A stretch of DNA of 26,941 nt, from positions 1 to 26,941 of the forward strand of contig CALCSX010000356.1 of NCBI GenBank assembly GCA_937894165.1, given 5' to 3'. The position numbers and the translations under genes were made by a program. The DNA comes from an uncultured Saprospiraceae bacterium. GTDB taxonomy: Bacteria; Bacteroidota; Bacteroidia; Chitinophagales; Saprospiraceae. Each line of letters begins with the position of its first letter. The stretch's first letter is position 1. A model generated the notes under the pieces. That model was not told where the DNA came from, made no database searches, and saw only the letters and a list, made by a program, of their open reading frames with translations. This document shows, piece after piece, positions 1-8,062 of this stretch.

Positions 1-15
1 AACGAGCGATATTCC

Positions 16-107
16 GGTGGCTGAGCGGAGTCGAAGCCAAGGAATAGAGTGGGTTGATTAAAGATGGAATCCTAATTATTAAGTCGGCGTTTCGACTCAG
101 TAACCTT
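16..107. repeat. Two copies of a dispersed GTCACTGAGCG/TCGAAG-type repeat
   Basis: Positions 16-38 carry a GGTGGCTGAGCGGAGTCGAA-type unit. Positions 83-107 carry a related unit in the opposite orientation (GTCGG...TTCGACTCAGTAACC). The same vocabulary (CTTCGAC...GCTCAGTGACC) recurs at 26757-26868. Units like this are common intergenic repeats in Bacteroidota genomes. The second copy runs up to the stop codon of the barrel gene that ends at 106. No coding function is visible. Confidence 0.6.
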
Positions 108-1764
108 AATTTTTATTTATTGATTTTAGAACCATCAATTGCAAACCGAAATGGTTGATTTTATGGCGATAATTTTCTGTCGCAAAAGTATTTGTTAGTG
201 CAAAACCATAATTGGCGGACAAAGACACTGAGATGTCCTGAAAAAAGGTCTTTTCGTAGCCAATTCCCAGGATAGAACTAACATTAAACCGATTAATTTG
301 TGAGGTTTGGTAATCTACCTCTATCGATTTGTCTTTTACGTAGGTATGGTGACTTTGAGTGTAAATTTTCTCTATGCTGTTTTCAATGATGAATTCATTC
401 ATGATTCCGGCATGTACAAAGAGACCATTGCCCGCTCGGTTGATGAAATAAGATAAAGTTAGGGGTAAACTCAGAGCTTTGGTATGATTCTGTAATGAAA
501 AATCAAGATAAACATTTTCATTATTGCTCACCGGACTATCCACGATTCTGGCAAGAACAAGACGTGTATCTATGCTACCCAAGCTAGTGGGAAGGCTGTG
601 TTCGAATCTGTTTTCGAGGTTCGAACCTACAGAAATTTCATCTATGGTAGAATAAGATAAATTAATAGCGTACTGAGAACTTTGATTACGTTGATAGTAA
701 AGCAAGCCGGTATTTAGGACCAATTTTTGGCCAATTTTTTTATTAAGTCCAATTCCTATTGCGATTGAAGGACTCGTCTTTTCATTGACCAATAATTCAG
801 ATAATGGATTGTCAAAACTACCCTGCGTTTTACTTTGCCATTGGATATATTGCGCAGCAGGACCAATCTTTAAACTGTTTGAAGGAAGCTTAAAAGGATC
901 AATTATTTTAGTTTTTAAAGACAGATTTATTTCAGGAGAGAGGCTTTCTGATTTTAGTACATTAAATGATAAACTTGGTAGGTTTGATATTGAAATAAAC
1001 TCCCTATTTTCGATGCTTTGCCCCCGCTCAGGTTGATCTGTTTTTACCAAATTATCTAGACCTTCATAATTTATATTTTCTGAAGAATTATTTGAGATTT
1101 TAGAATTTAAATCCTTACTAATTATAGAATTCGAAGTAGAATTTGATTGATTTTGCTCCTCTCCGGCACCTTTTTGGGAATTTTTTGCTACATTTTCCTC
1201 AGAATTTGTCTGATTTTGTGTGGAAATGTCGGATTTGGTTGATTTTTTCTCAAAAGACTTATTTGAAGTAGACTCTTTAATTATTTCTGATAAATTTTGG
1301 TCTGAATTGGCCTTTTTTTCAGAAGTAATAGGTGTTTTTGGGTCATTTCTATTAACAGAAATATCTCCGATCTCTAAATTTGATTTTTCTGATGATTTTT
1401 GCTCATCAATGACCGAATTTTTGGTCAAATTATCTGATTCTAAATCTATAGTTCCGGAGGCCTTCAATTCATTTTCAATATTACCTATATTGTCTCCACA
1501 ATTTTTTAATTCCTGTTCAAGGTCAACGATATTTTCACCCTTTTTATAATTGTCATATGCCAGGAAGAAGGATAAAAGAAGTAGCGCTCCTGCCAGAATG
1601 AAAGGCAATATACCGAACCTTCGTTTTTTTCCTTTTGGAGGAATATTACTCTCGATATTTTCCCACACATCGTTATCCGGAATATTCCAATCCTGCGGTT
1701 CAATCTTCTGATTGAATTTATCCCGGAAAAATTTTTCTAAATTATTATTGTCTTCCATTTTCAT
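106..1764 (-). CDS. Anti-sigma-like membrane protein with C-terminal outer-membrane-type beta-barrel
   Basis: 552 residues. Residues 1-48 form a short charged cytoplasmic region with a 'P.DVWENIESNIP' signature, typical of Bacteroidota proteins encoded after ECF sigma genes. One hydrophobic membrane segment follows at about 50-70, preceded by the basic KGKKRR. Residues 90-260 are a low-complexity linker rich in Ser, Asn, Lys and Glu. About 300-552 has alternating beta-strands and aromatic ends like small outer-membrane barrels (for example LGIGYEKTFFQDISVSLSANYGF). I infer that it inhibits or senses for the sigma factor upstream. Its ATG overlaps the ancestral stop of the sigma gene in a TAATG junction, so the two were translationally coupled. 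It could alternatively be annotated simply as an outer membrane beta-barrel protein. No enzyme motif is visible. Confidence 0.75.
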   Translation of the reverse strand: MKMEDNNNLEKFFRDKFNQKIEPQDWNIPDNDVWENIESNIPPKGKKRRFGILPFILAGALLLLSFFLAYDNYKKGENIVDLEQELKNCGDNIGNIENELKASGTIDLESDNLTKNSVIDEQKSSEKSNLEIGDISVNRNDPKTPITSEKKANSDQNLSEIIKESTSNKSFEKKSTKSDISTQNQTNSEENVAKNSQKGAGEEQNQSNSTSNSIISKDLNSKISNNSSENINYEGLDNLVKTDQPERGQSIENREFISISNLPSLSFNVLKSESLSPEINLSLKTKIIDPFKLPSNSLKIGPAAQYIQWQSKTQGSFDNPLSELLVNEKTSPSIAIGIGLNKKIGQKLVLNTGLLYYQRNQSSQYAINLSYSTIDEISVGSNLENRFEHSLPTSLGSIDTRLVLARIVDSPVSNNENVYLDFSLQNHTKALSLPLTLSYFINRAGNGLFVHAGIMNEFIIENSIEKIYTQSHHTYVKDKSIEVDYQTSQINRFNVSSILGIGYEKTFFQDISVSLSANYGFALTNTFATENYRHKINHFGLQLMVLKSINKN

Positions 1765-1823
1765 TATTTAAAAACATCTTCTAGCTTCATTCGCAACATG
1801 TTTTTCGCTTTCATAAGTTGTGT

Positions 1824-2291
1824 TTACGATGTGCTTTCGCTAATGCCGAGCTGATCTGCTATTTCCTGATGATTATACCCTTCGATCACATATAAGTTGA
1901 ATACTGTTCTATAGCCTGGGGGCAAGTTTTGTATCATTTTTATCAAATCCAGTAGATTCAAATCTTCGATTATTCCGGGATCATGTTTTAGCGCATAGCT
2001 GTGATCATCGAGTATTTGAAAATCTATTTTCTTCTTTCTCAATTTTTCCAAGCAAGTATTAATAAATACTTTTTTGATCCAACTCGAAACATGGCCTTTA
2101 GAGGAATCGTATTGATGCAAATCCCTGAAAACCTTCACAAATCCTTCCTGCAAAGCATCTTTCGCATCTTCAATATCTGTAAAATACCTTTGACAAAGGA
2201 CATACAGATTCACTTTGTACGCTTCATACAATTCCTTCTGGGCAATCCTATTGCCCTCGATACAAAGTTTAATTTTTTGCTCGTGCATCAT
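1824..2291 (-). CDS. ECF-family RNA polymerase sigma factor, truncated by an in-frame TAA
   Basis: 155 residues. The sigma-70 region 2 core is at about 10-75, including 'DIEDAKDALQEGFVKVFRDL' and the 'VSSWIKKVFINTCLEKLRKKK' helix. Region 4 starts at about 118 ('LPPGYRTVFNLYVIEGYNHQEIADQLGIS'). It directs RNA polymerase to a small regulon and is normally held by a membrane anti-sigma factor, here probably the gene ending at 106. The frame stops at TAA (1826-1824) inside region 4, directly after 'GISESTS'. Read past that one codon, the same frame continues TQLMKAKNMLRMKLEDVFK and stops at 1764, where the stop overlaps the next ATG. The original gene was therefore about 175 residues, the usual ECF size. 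The missing piece is the second half of the -35 recognition helix-turn-helix, so the present protein may be inactive unless the stop is an error or is read through. Confidence 0.85.
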   Translation of the reverse strand: MMHEQKIKLCIEGNRIAQKELYEAYKVNLYVLCQRYFTDIEDAKDALQEGFVKVFRDLHQYDSSKGHVSSWIKKVFINTCLEKLRKKKIDFQILDDHSYALKHDPGIIEDLNLLDLIKMIQNLPPGYRTVFNLYVIEGYNHQEIADQLGISESTS

Positions 2292-2323
2292 CCTTCCAAT
2301 AAAAGTGAAGGATTTTAAGAAAA

Positions 2324-2397
2324 GGTTGCTTGTGGTCCAAAAAAATCTTTATGAGTTGATTTTCGAAAATTGAAAATAAAAAAAATTCCAAGCAACC
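2324..2397. promoter_or_regulatory. Long inverted repeat enclosing a 12-bp palindrome in the divergent promoter region
   Basis: GGTTGCTTG (2324-2332) is matched by CAAGCAACC (2389-2397), and pairing extends outward through A/T with a one-base bulge. Between the arms, at 2359-2370, is the perfect palindrome ATTTTCGAAAAT. The element lies between the sigma gene (minus strand, start 2291) and the fasciclin gene (plus strand, start 2461), so it could be an operator or an RNA hairpin. The right arm is followed by a T run on the plus strand, so a terminator-like role is also possible. Function unknown. Confidence 0.4.
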
Positions 2398-2460
2398 CTT
2401 TTTTAAAAATGCTGCACTTCTATAAATGTAATTGAATTTATTTAATCTAAAAACTATAAT

Positions 2461-3999
2461 ATGAAATCGAAATTTTTACTTCTCATTCTCATGCTAGGAA
2501 TTATGAGAATGGTACAAGCGCAGACGGTCGTTGACATTATTGTCAATTCACCTGACCATAATACTTTGGAGGCTGCTGTTTTGGCGGCAGGTTTGGAAGG
2601 CACATTATCGGGTGATGGGCCTTTCACAGTTTTTGCTCCCACGGATGCGGCATTTGATGCACTTCCGGATGGTGTTTTGGATGCATTATTAGAGGATATT
2701 CCGGCTTTGACGGATATATTGACTTATCACGTGGTGGAGGGTACCGCACTTTCCAGTGATTTATCAGATGGGCAAGTCATTATGACATTAAATGGAGCGG
2801 ATGTTACTGTTACGATTAATTCAGATGGTGTTTTTATTAATGATGCACAAGTGACTGTTGCGGATGTTATTGCCGATAATGGTGTGGTACATGTGATAGA
2901 TGCGGTTTTGTTACCACCATCGAATACTGTTCTGGATGTTATAGTGAATTCACCTGATCACAATACCTTAGAAGCGGCTGTAATAGCTGCCGGATTGGAT
3001 GGGACATTATCAGGTGATGGGTCATTTACTGTTTTTGCTCCTACGGATGCAGCATTTGATGCATTACCTGATGGTACTTTGGAGGCATTATTAGAGGATC
3101 CCCAAGGATTGTTGACGCAAATATTACTTTATCACGTTGCAGCTGATGAGTTGTTATCATCAGATTTGGGTTCAGGGTTTGAAATATTTACGCTTTTGCA
3201 ATTTCAAGAATTCTTATCGGTAACGGTTAATAGTGATGGCATTTTTATCAATGATGCACAAGTTACAGTTGCTGATATACAGACTGATAATGGAATTGTC
3301 CATGTGATTGATGCAGTTTTGTTACCATCCGCTCCAAGTGTTATGGATATAATAGCAAATAGTGCTGATCATAGTTTACTAACCGCGGCAATTAATGTAG
3401 CTGGTTTAGGTAGTACATTAGATAATGAAGGGCCGTTCACTGTATTTGCGCCTACAGATGCAGCGTTTGAGGCCTTGCCGGATGGTGTTTTGGATGCTTT
3501 ATTAGAGGATATTCCGTCTTTGACGGATATATTGACTTATCATGTGGTAGAGGGTACTGCGCTTTCCAGTGATTTATCCGATCAGCAAGAAATTATCACT
3601 TTGAACGGAGAGACTGTAACTGTTACCATCAATTCAGAAGGTGTATTTATAAATGATGCGCAGGTGACTGTTGCGGATATTATAGCGGATAATGGGGTAG
3701 TGCATGTGATAGATGCGGTTTTGTTGCCTCCACCTAATTCGACAAGAGAGATAGACAATCGACTTGAATTGACTTTGATACCGAATCCGGTTATAGATAT
3801 GTTGAGAATAGAGATAAGCAATTCAGAATCCTTTGCAGATAACATAGAAATAGTTGACTTACAGGGGAAATCATTTATAAATAAAGTTAATTTTTCATTA
3901 CAAGACCCAATTGACGTCAGCCAATTTCCAAGTGGTATTTACCTTCTTAAGGTCGGAAATCAAAAGGGAGTTTCCGTTAGAAAATTCGTCAAGCAGTAG
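2461..3999 (+). CDS. Secreted triple-fasciclin (FAS1) protein with T9SS sorting domain
   Basis: 512 residues. Residues 1-22 are a signal peptide ending MVQAQT. Three FAS1 domains follow at about 23-153, 155-291 and 292-420. Each carries the H1 box 'FTVFAPTDAAFDALPDG' (near-identical in all three) and the H2-like 'NGVVHVIDAVLLP' end. About 430-512 is a type A C-terminal sorting domain ('LIPNPVIDMLRIEI...GIYLLKV...RKFVKQ'), which sends the protein through the type IX system to the cell surface or outside. FAS1 domains usually mediate adhesion. Domains 1 and 3 are unusually alike at DNA level, indicating recent duplication or gene conversion. The gene stands alone, with a strong terminator 25 bp after its stop. 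Confidence 0.92.
   Translation: MKSKFLLLILMLGIMRMVQAQTVVDIIVNSPDHNTLEAAVLAAGLEGTLSGDGPFTVFAPTDAAFDALPDGVLDALLEDIPALTDILTYHVVEGTALSSDLSDGQVIMTLNGADVTVTINSDGVFINDAQVTVADVIADNGVVHVIDAVLLPPSNTVLDVIVNSPDHNTLEAAVIAAGLDGTLSGDGSFTVFAPTDAAFDALPDGTLEALLEDPQGLLTQILLYHVAADELLSSDLGSGFEIFTLLQFQEFLSVTVNSDGIFINDAQVTVADIQTDNGIVHVIDAVLLPSAPSVMDIIANSADHSLLTAAINVAGLGSTLDNEGPFTVFAPTDAAFEALPDGVLDALLEDIPSLTDILTYHVVEGTALSSDLSDQQEIITLNGETVTVTINSEGVFINDAQVTVADIIADNGVVHVIDAVLLPPPNSTREIDNRLELTLIPNPVIDMLRIEISNSESFADNIEIVDLQGKSFINKVNFSLQDPIDVSQFPSGIYLLKVGNQKGVSVRKFVKQ
2665..2765 (+). repeat. Internal FAS1 coding repeat, copy 1 (partner 3478-3578)
   Basis: About 101 bp starting CCGGATGGTGTTTTGGATGC is repeated at 3478-3578 with roughly 6-7 mismatches by eye. 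The corresponding stretch of the middle FAS1 domain (from about 3067) is much less similar. This points to duplication or conversion between domains 1 and 3. Confidence 0.8.
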
Positions 4000-4023
4000 A
4001 ATTTAAGTAAATTCAATTGGGAT

Positions 4024-4061
4024 GCCATGCTCCGTCTTCGGACGGGGTGTGGCTTTTTTTT
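4024..4061 (+). terminator. Rho-independent terminator of the fasciclin gene
   Basis: A 13-bp stem (4024-4036 with 4041-4053, including G-U pairs) is closed by a C-TTCG-G tetraloop and followed by eight T at 4054-4061. It is a strong plus-strand terminator. There is no T run on the minus-strand side, so it should not terminate hsdR, which converges from 4096. Confidence 0.92.
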
Positions 4062-4095
4062 GTGGGGGGTGGTGGATGGTTTCACTTATAAATCC

Positions 4096-7008
4096 TCAAT
4101 TCAAATTCATCCCATTAATAAATGTCTCAACAAAGTCCATTATCCTTTTCAAAATCCTATCTCCTAATGGTTTCCGTTGCAATAAACTTGGCATATCTCC
4201 CTCTATAAGTTCTAAAACTTCGTCTCGAAGTGGCTCTCTTTCAGCAAAAAGATAATCTTCAATAAGTTTTTCCGTTCGTTCTGCAGACAGATGTTCTTCT
4301 TGGATGATTTTAGAAAATTCCTTTTGTTGTTCATCATTCCAAAATGATTCGAAGGCGGGAGTGATATCTTCCGGGTCTTCAATTACAGGTAGATTTTCCA
4401 AAATAAATTTCTCAATTAACTCTCGCTTACTTCTTAAGGTCACTTCAGTGTTAAGTAAGTTGAAAATTTCCCTTTCTTCGTTGGAAGTGTCCTTCTTAGA
4501 TTGAGCTTTCAGTTTTATTAGTAGCTGTATGATGTAGGAAACATTAATTTCATCGCGGTGTATGAGTTCTAATTCAAAGTCAACATCTTCCAGAATAGAT
4601 ACTTTTTCTTTTTGATTATTTCCGACCACCTTATCCCACAGATCCAGATATTTACTTTTGTAATCTTCAAATAGCTGTTCACTCATCTCAAAATCTTCCC
4701 AATTAAAGTCCGAAAATGAGGCAAGAATATTTTTAATCCGCATCAAATCGCGAAAAGCTTTTACAAAACTAAGCTCATCATCCTCAGATTCTAAATCATT
4801 GACAGAATCTACGGATGGGGTTATTGCTAATAAAGCTGCAAAAGCTTCATCAAACTTTTCAACATAATCTTCATAAGGTTTCATAATAATTACCTCAATC
4901 GCCTCTTTATTGCTGAACAAGGTAATGGCTTGATCTGTCCTATTTTTCAGATTCCGGAAAACTACTATATTCCCTTGAGATTTTGATTCATTTAGAATTC
5001 TATTGGTTCTACTGTAAGCTTGTATTAAACCATGATATTTCAAGTTTTTGTCAACAAATAAAGTATTCACCTTTTTAGCATCAAATCCTGTCAGAAACAT
5101 ATTAACAACTAGTAAAATATCAATGCGATTATTTAAATTTTCCGGCTGACGTTCACGGTCTTTTAATTTTTTAGAAATATCATTATAATAGTTGTAAAAA
5201 TCCTCACTTGATTTCGTAGAATACTTAGTTTCATAAAGCTGATTATAATCTTCTATATATTCATCAAGTTTTTCTCGCGTGTGAGCCTGTAAGCCATATA
5301 ATGCTCTTGGTTCTTCAACGACAGAAACTTCTTCAGGAATAAATCCATTAGCATCTGCATCTGCTTCATTGGGTGCATAACTAAATATGGTTGCGATGTT
5401 TAGATTATGTTCACCGGCGAGTTTTTTCCGTTTAAAAATATCATAATACTTGACTAAGGATTTTACACTATCCACGCAAAACATCGCAGAAAAATTCTTA
5501 CTCTGAGTTTTTCGATCATGATTGGCAATAATATAATCTGCAATTTTTTCCAATCTCCTTTCGTCCTCCATCAACTCTTGTGTATCGATGTCTTCTACTT
5601 CTATATCAATAACAGTAGTCGTATCCTTCTGCTTATATCTTCCAACATACTCAACGGAAAACTTTAAAACATTCTCATCTTTTATCGCATCAGTTATAAC
5701 GTATTTATGTAAGCAATCTTCAAACAAATCCTTGGTAGTTCGTTTTCCTAACTCATTTTTATTGGCATTATCGGCAAAAATAGGTGTCCCGGTAAATCCA
5801 AACATCTGAGCATTGTTAAAATACTCCTTGATACGGCTATGTGTCTCCCCAAATTGACTTCGGTGGCACTCATCAAATATAAAAATCATTTTTTTGTCCT
5901 TCAGATCAGCCATTTTTTTCTCATACTTCATTTTACTTATGGCAGTATTGAGTTTTTGGATGGTTGTTACAATGAGTTTGGTATTTTTAGCTTCTCCTTT
6001 TTTGTCCTTATAAGTTCCGATGAATTGTTTTACCAAATTGGCAGTATTGTCTGTTCCATCAATGCAGCCATCACTAAAGCTGTTAAATTCTTTAGTAGTT
6101 TGGTAATCCAAATCCTTTCTATCCACAACAAAAACAACCTTATAAATTTCCGGCAAATTCATCAGAATTTGACTGGCTTTAAAGCTAGTCAATGTCTTTC
6201 CTGACCCGGTTGTGTGCCAAATATATCCGTTTTTGACACTATTCTTCACTCGCTCAATCAGCGCTTCAACAGCGTAGAATTGATAAGGTCGCAAAACCAT
6301 CGGAATTTTATAAGCTTCATTCAACACTATATACTTGCATATCATTTTACTGACATGGCATGGTTCTAGAAATGCATCAGTAAAACCATTGAGAATATTG
6401 GTTAATCTTTTATTCTCTACGTCCGTCCAATAGAAGGTTTGTTTGAAGCTTTGGTTTCGATTGTTCGCATAATACTTTGTATTGACTCCATTGCTGATTA
6501 CGAAAATCTGTACATATTGATATAAGGCAGAGTTGGAGCTAAATGAATGTCTATGATACCGATTGACTTGATTAAATGCTTCTTTTAATTCAAGTCCTCT
6601 ACGCTTCAATTCTATCTGTACCAATGGCAATCCATTTATCAACAAAGTGACATCATAGCGATTCTTATATTTGCCTTCTTGATTTACTTGACTGGTTACT
6701 TGATATTGATTTTGACACCAGTGTTCAATATTCAAAAATTCAAAATATAGATTATCACCATTGTCCCGAATGATATGCTGTTTACCTCGAAGAGTTTTCG
6801 ACTTCTCAAATACAGAACCTTTCCGTAGCAGATTTAATACTTTTTCGAATTCTGTCTCAGAAAAGTAAATATTATTATGTTTTTCCAATTGCGATTTCAA
6901 ATTGGAAAGTAGAGCTTGTTCATCTGAAATTTTAATGAACTTGTATCCCAATTTTTGCAACTGGTCTACTAATTTTTCTTCTAATATTTGTTCGGATTGC
7001 TTTGACAT
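4096..7008 (-). CDS. hsdR: Type I restriction endonuclease, R (motor and nuclease) subunit
   Basis: 970 residues. It joins HsdM2S to form the type I restriction complex, translocates DNA and cuts unmodified targets at a distance. A PD-(D/E)XK nuclease is at about 85-180, with D119 (RYDVTLL) and E133-x-K135 (QIELK). The superfamily 2 translocase follows: Walker A TGSGKT at 267-272, DECH at 379-382 (FIFDECHRSQFG), motif III TGTP at 406-409, and 'NRIDILLVVNMFLTGFDAKKVNTLFVD' plus 'QAYSRTNR' as motifs IV-VI. About 750-970 is the helical C-terminal domain that binds the methylase. All key residues are present, so it looks intact; the overall style resembles EcoR124-like enzymes. It starts one base after the stop of the Abi_2 gene, so the two are probably co-transcribed and coupled. 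Unusually, it is separated from hsdM/hsdS by the silent hsdS, recombinase and Abi_2 genes. Confidence 0.96.
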   Translation of the reverse strand: MSKQSEQILEEKLVDQLQKLGYKFIKISDEQALLSNLKSQLEKHNNIYFSETEFEKVLNLLRKGSVFEKSKTLRGKQHIIRDNGDNLYFEFLNIEHWCQNQYQVTSQVNQEGKYKNRYDVTLLINGLPLVQIELKRRGLELKEAFNQVNRYHRHSFSSNSALYQYVQIFVISNGVNTKYYANNRNQSFKQTFYWTDVENKRLTNILNGFTDAFLEPCHVSKMICKYIVLNEAYKIPMVLRPYQFYAVEALIERVKNSVKNGYIWHTTGSGKTLTSFKASQILMNLPEIYKVVFVVDRKDLDYQTTKEFNSFSDGCIDGTDNTANLVKQFIGTYKDKKGEAKNTKLIVTTIQKLNTAISKMKYEKKMADLKDKKMIFIFDECHRSQFGETHSRIKEYFNNAQMFGFTGTPIFADNANKNELGKRTTKDLFEDCLHKYVITDAIKDENVLKFSVEYVGRYKQKDTTTVIDIEVEDIDTQELMEDERRLEKIADYIIANHDRKTQSKNFSAMFCVDSVKSLVKYYDIFKRKKLAGEHNLNIATIFSYAPNEADADANGFIPEEVSVVEEPRALYGLQAHTREKLDEYIEDYNQLYETKYSTKSSEDFYNYYNDISKKLKDRERQPENLNNRIDILLVVNMFLTGFDAKKVNTLFVDKNLKYHGLIQAYSRTNRILNESKSQGNIVVFRNLKNRTDQAITLFSNKEAIEVIIMKPYEDYVEKFDEAFAALLAITPSVDSVNDLESEDDELSFVKAFRDLMRIKNILASFSDFNWEDFEMSEQLFEDYKSKYLDLWDKVVGNNQKEKVSILEDVDFELELIHRDEINVSYIIQLLIKLKAQSKKDTSNEEREIFNLLNTEVTLRSKRELIEKFILENLPVIEDPEDITPAFESFWNDEQQKEFSKIIQEEHLSAERTEKLIEDYLFAEREPLRDEVLELIEGDMPSLLQRKPLGDRILKRIMDFVETFINGMNLN

Positions 7009-7009
7009 A

Positions 7010-7909
7010 TTAATTCCATAATGGTTCTGTAGTCCAATCAGGTTTCATCCCCAATGCATTTGGATCAACCGATGGATACTTTAATAATAGTTCTTGTAGT
7101 TTTGTCGAAAACGAATTTTCAGGGGCAATAATGTTGACTAAATACCTCATTATACAGAGATGAATATAAAGTCGGGAAGTGTCTTTTGGCACATCTGCAA
7201 CCCAGCGATAAGGTGGTTTTGGTAGCAATTTTGGTGAACCGGGCAGGTTTTTATTCCATAATCTGCTGTGGTGGGCACAGAAATTTCTAATCTGAGCAAT
7301 TGACTGTAACCAACTGGGTAAGTAGGTGTGATTAACTGCTCCTAACTCTTGTGCAATGGTATCTTTTGATTTGATGGTGTTTTTAAGATTTCCATACAGT
7401 TTTGATAAAGTGCCAAAACTTGTAAGTTCCAAAGTTTTCCAAGCCGGAGGAAAGCGCAAATCCTCTTTGTATTTTTTCTTATGTTCCTTGATAAATGCGT
7501 CCTTGGAACGATCCAATTCTTCTTTAATACAGGCTAATGATTGAATCAATGCACCGGAATCCTGAAAAATAGTTGTATTCTGAAACCACCAAGGGTCAAA
7601 CTCATGAGAAAGATGGTAGATGAGTTTAGTCCGGAGGCTAATTTCAATTTTTTCTATCACATCAAAAAGTAATATTCTAAGTTCACGGTCAAAATTGTAA
7701 AGGGCGACTACATCTTCAAATTTGCTGTTTTCTTTGAAATTATGATTGACCTTGTCCTTTTGCATAGGCCACCAATAGCCTGCAAGTCTGTAATAACTTA
7801 CATGTTCCAAGTAGTGTTTTGCTATTGCTTCGTCTTTAATGTTTAGACCTCTTTCACGAAGTTGTTGAATGTGTTGTTCTATAGTGAATGTCTCTTTATC
7901 GTAAATCAT
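7010..7909 (-). CDS. Abi_2 (AbiD/AbiF-type) abortive infection protein, HEPN RNase
   Basis: 299 residues. The N-terminus 'LRERGLNIKDEAIAKHYLEHVSYYRLAGYW' (about 17-46) is the hallmark of the Abi_2 family. A HEPN RNase motif R-x4-H is at 208-213 (IRNFCAHHSRLWNK), and a second R-x5-H-like site is at 93-99 (RTKLIYH). Proteins of this family stop phage growth by cleaving RNA and shutting the host down. Some AbiF-type members are reported to be held in check by a structured RNA encoded next to them; a strong candidate for such an RNA sits just upstream at 7932-8057 on the same strand. The stop codon is one base from the hsdR start, which ties this toxin to the restriction subunit. The gene looks complete. 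The family call is firm; RNase activity and RNA control are inferred. Confidence 0.9.
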   Translation of the reverse strand: MIYDKETFTIEQHIQQLRERGLNIKDEAIAKHYLEHVSYYRLAGYWWPMQKDKVNHNFKENSKFEDVVALYNFDRELRILLFDVIEKIEISLRTKLIYHLSHEFDPWWFQNTTIFQDSGALIQSLACIKEELDRSKDAFIKEHKKKYKEDLRFPPAWKTLELTSFGTLSKLYGNLKNTIKSKDTIAQELGAVNHTYLPSWLQSIAQIRNFCAHHSRLWNKNLPGSPKLLPKPPYRWVADVPKDTSRLYIHLCIMRYLVNIIAPENSFSTKLQELLLKYPSVDPNALGMKPDWTTEPLWN

Positions 7910-7931
7910 AATTTAGATAAGTGTATAAAAC

Positions 7932-7949
7932 AAAAAATCACTAAAAGTG
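7932..7949 (-). terminator. Intrinsic terminator between the structured RNA and the Abi_2 gene
   Basis: On the minus strand, CACT-TTT-AGTG (7949-7939) is followed by ATTTTTT (7938-7932). The stem is short (4 bp), so some read-through into the Abi_2 and hsdR genes is expected. That fits a design in which most transcripts end as free RNA and a few continue into the toxin. Confidence 0.65.
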
Positions 7950-8057
7950 CCTCTTCTAGAGACTTTGGAGGTGTATTATAAAAAGAGGATACCCTATAAA
8001 AGCAAAAGACTCGCCCTGGTACGCAGTCCTTTCGGACTTGAGCGTGGCGAGTACTGT
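7932..8057 (-). ncRNA. Candidate structured RNA upstream of Abi_2 (AbiF-RNA-like, possible RNA antitoxin)
   Basis: Read on the minus strand, the element begins just after a TATATTTG box. First comes a compound hairpin at 8052-8009: ACTCGCC pairs with GGCGAGT, then ACGC with GCGT, then AGTCC-GAAA-GGACT; bulges are TCA on one side and ACCAG on the other. The GNRA loop forms only on this strand, which supports minus-strand transcription. Next, AGGGTAT (7995-7989) can pair with ATACACCT (7976-7969) with one bulged A. CCTCTT (7988-7983) can pair with AAGAGG (7955-7950), a crossing arrangement that would be a pseudoknot. A terminator follows at 7949-7932. There is no long ORF. The 22 bases after the terminator lead straight to the Abi_2 start. 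I recall a conserved RNA motif linked to abiF genes; that this is the same motif is an inference. Confidence 0.75.
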
Positions 8058-8062
8058 TGCTG

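Noticed and set aside
2461..3999. Periodic similarity in the fasciclin gene as a CRISPR-like or tandem array
   Set aside because: The repeats are in-frame FAS1 domains of about 400 bp; no short repeat-spacer pattern exists anywhere in the window.
5839..6204. 121-codon plus-strand frame inside hsdR
   Set aside because: Antisense to the conserved helicase motifs of hsdR; no family features.
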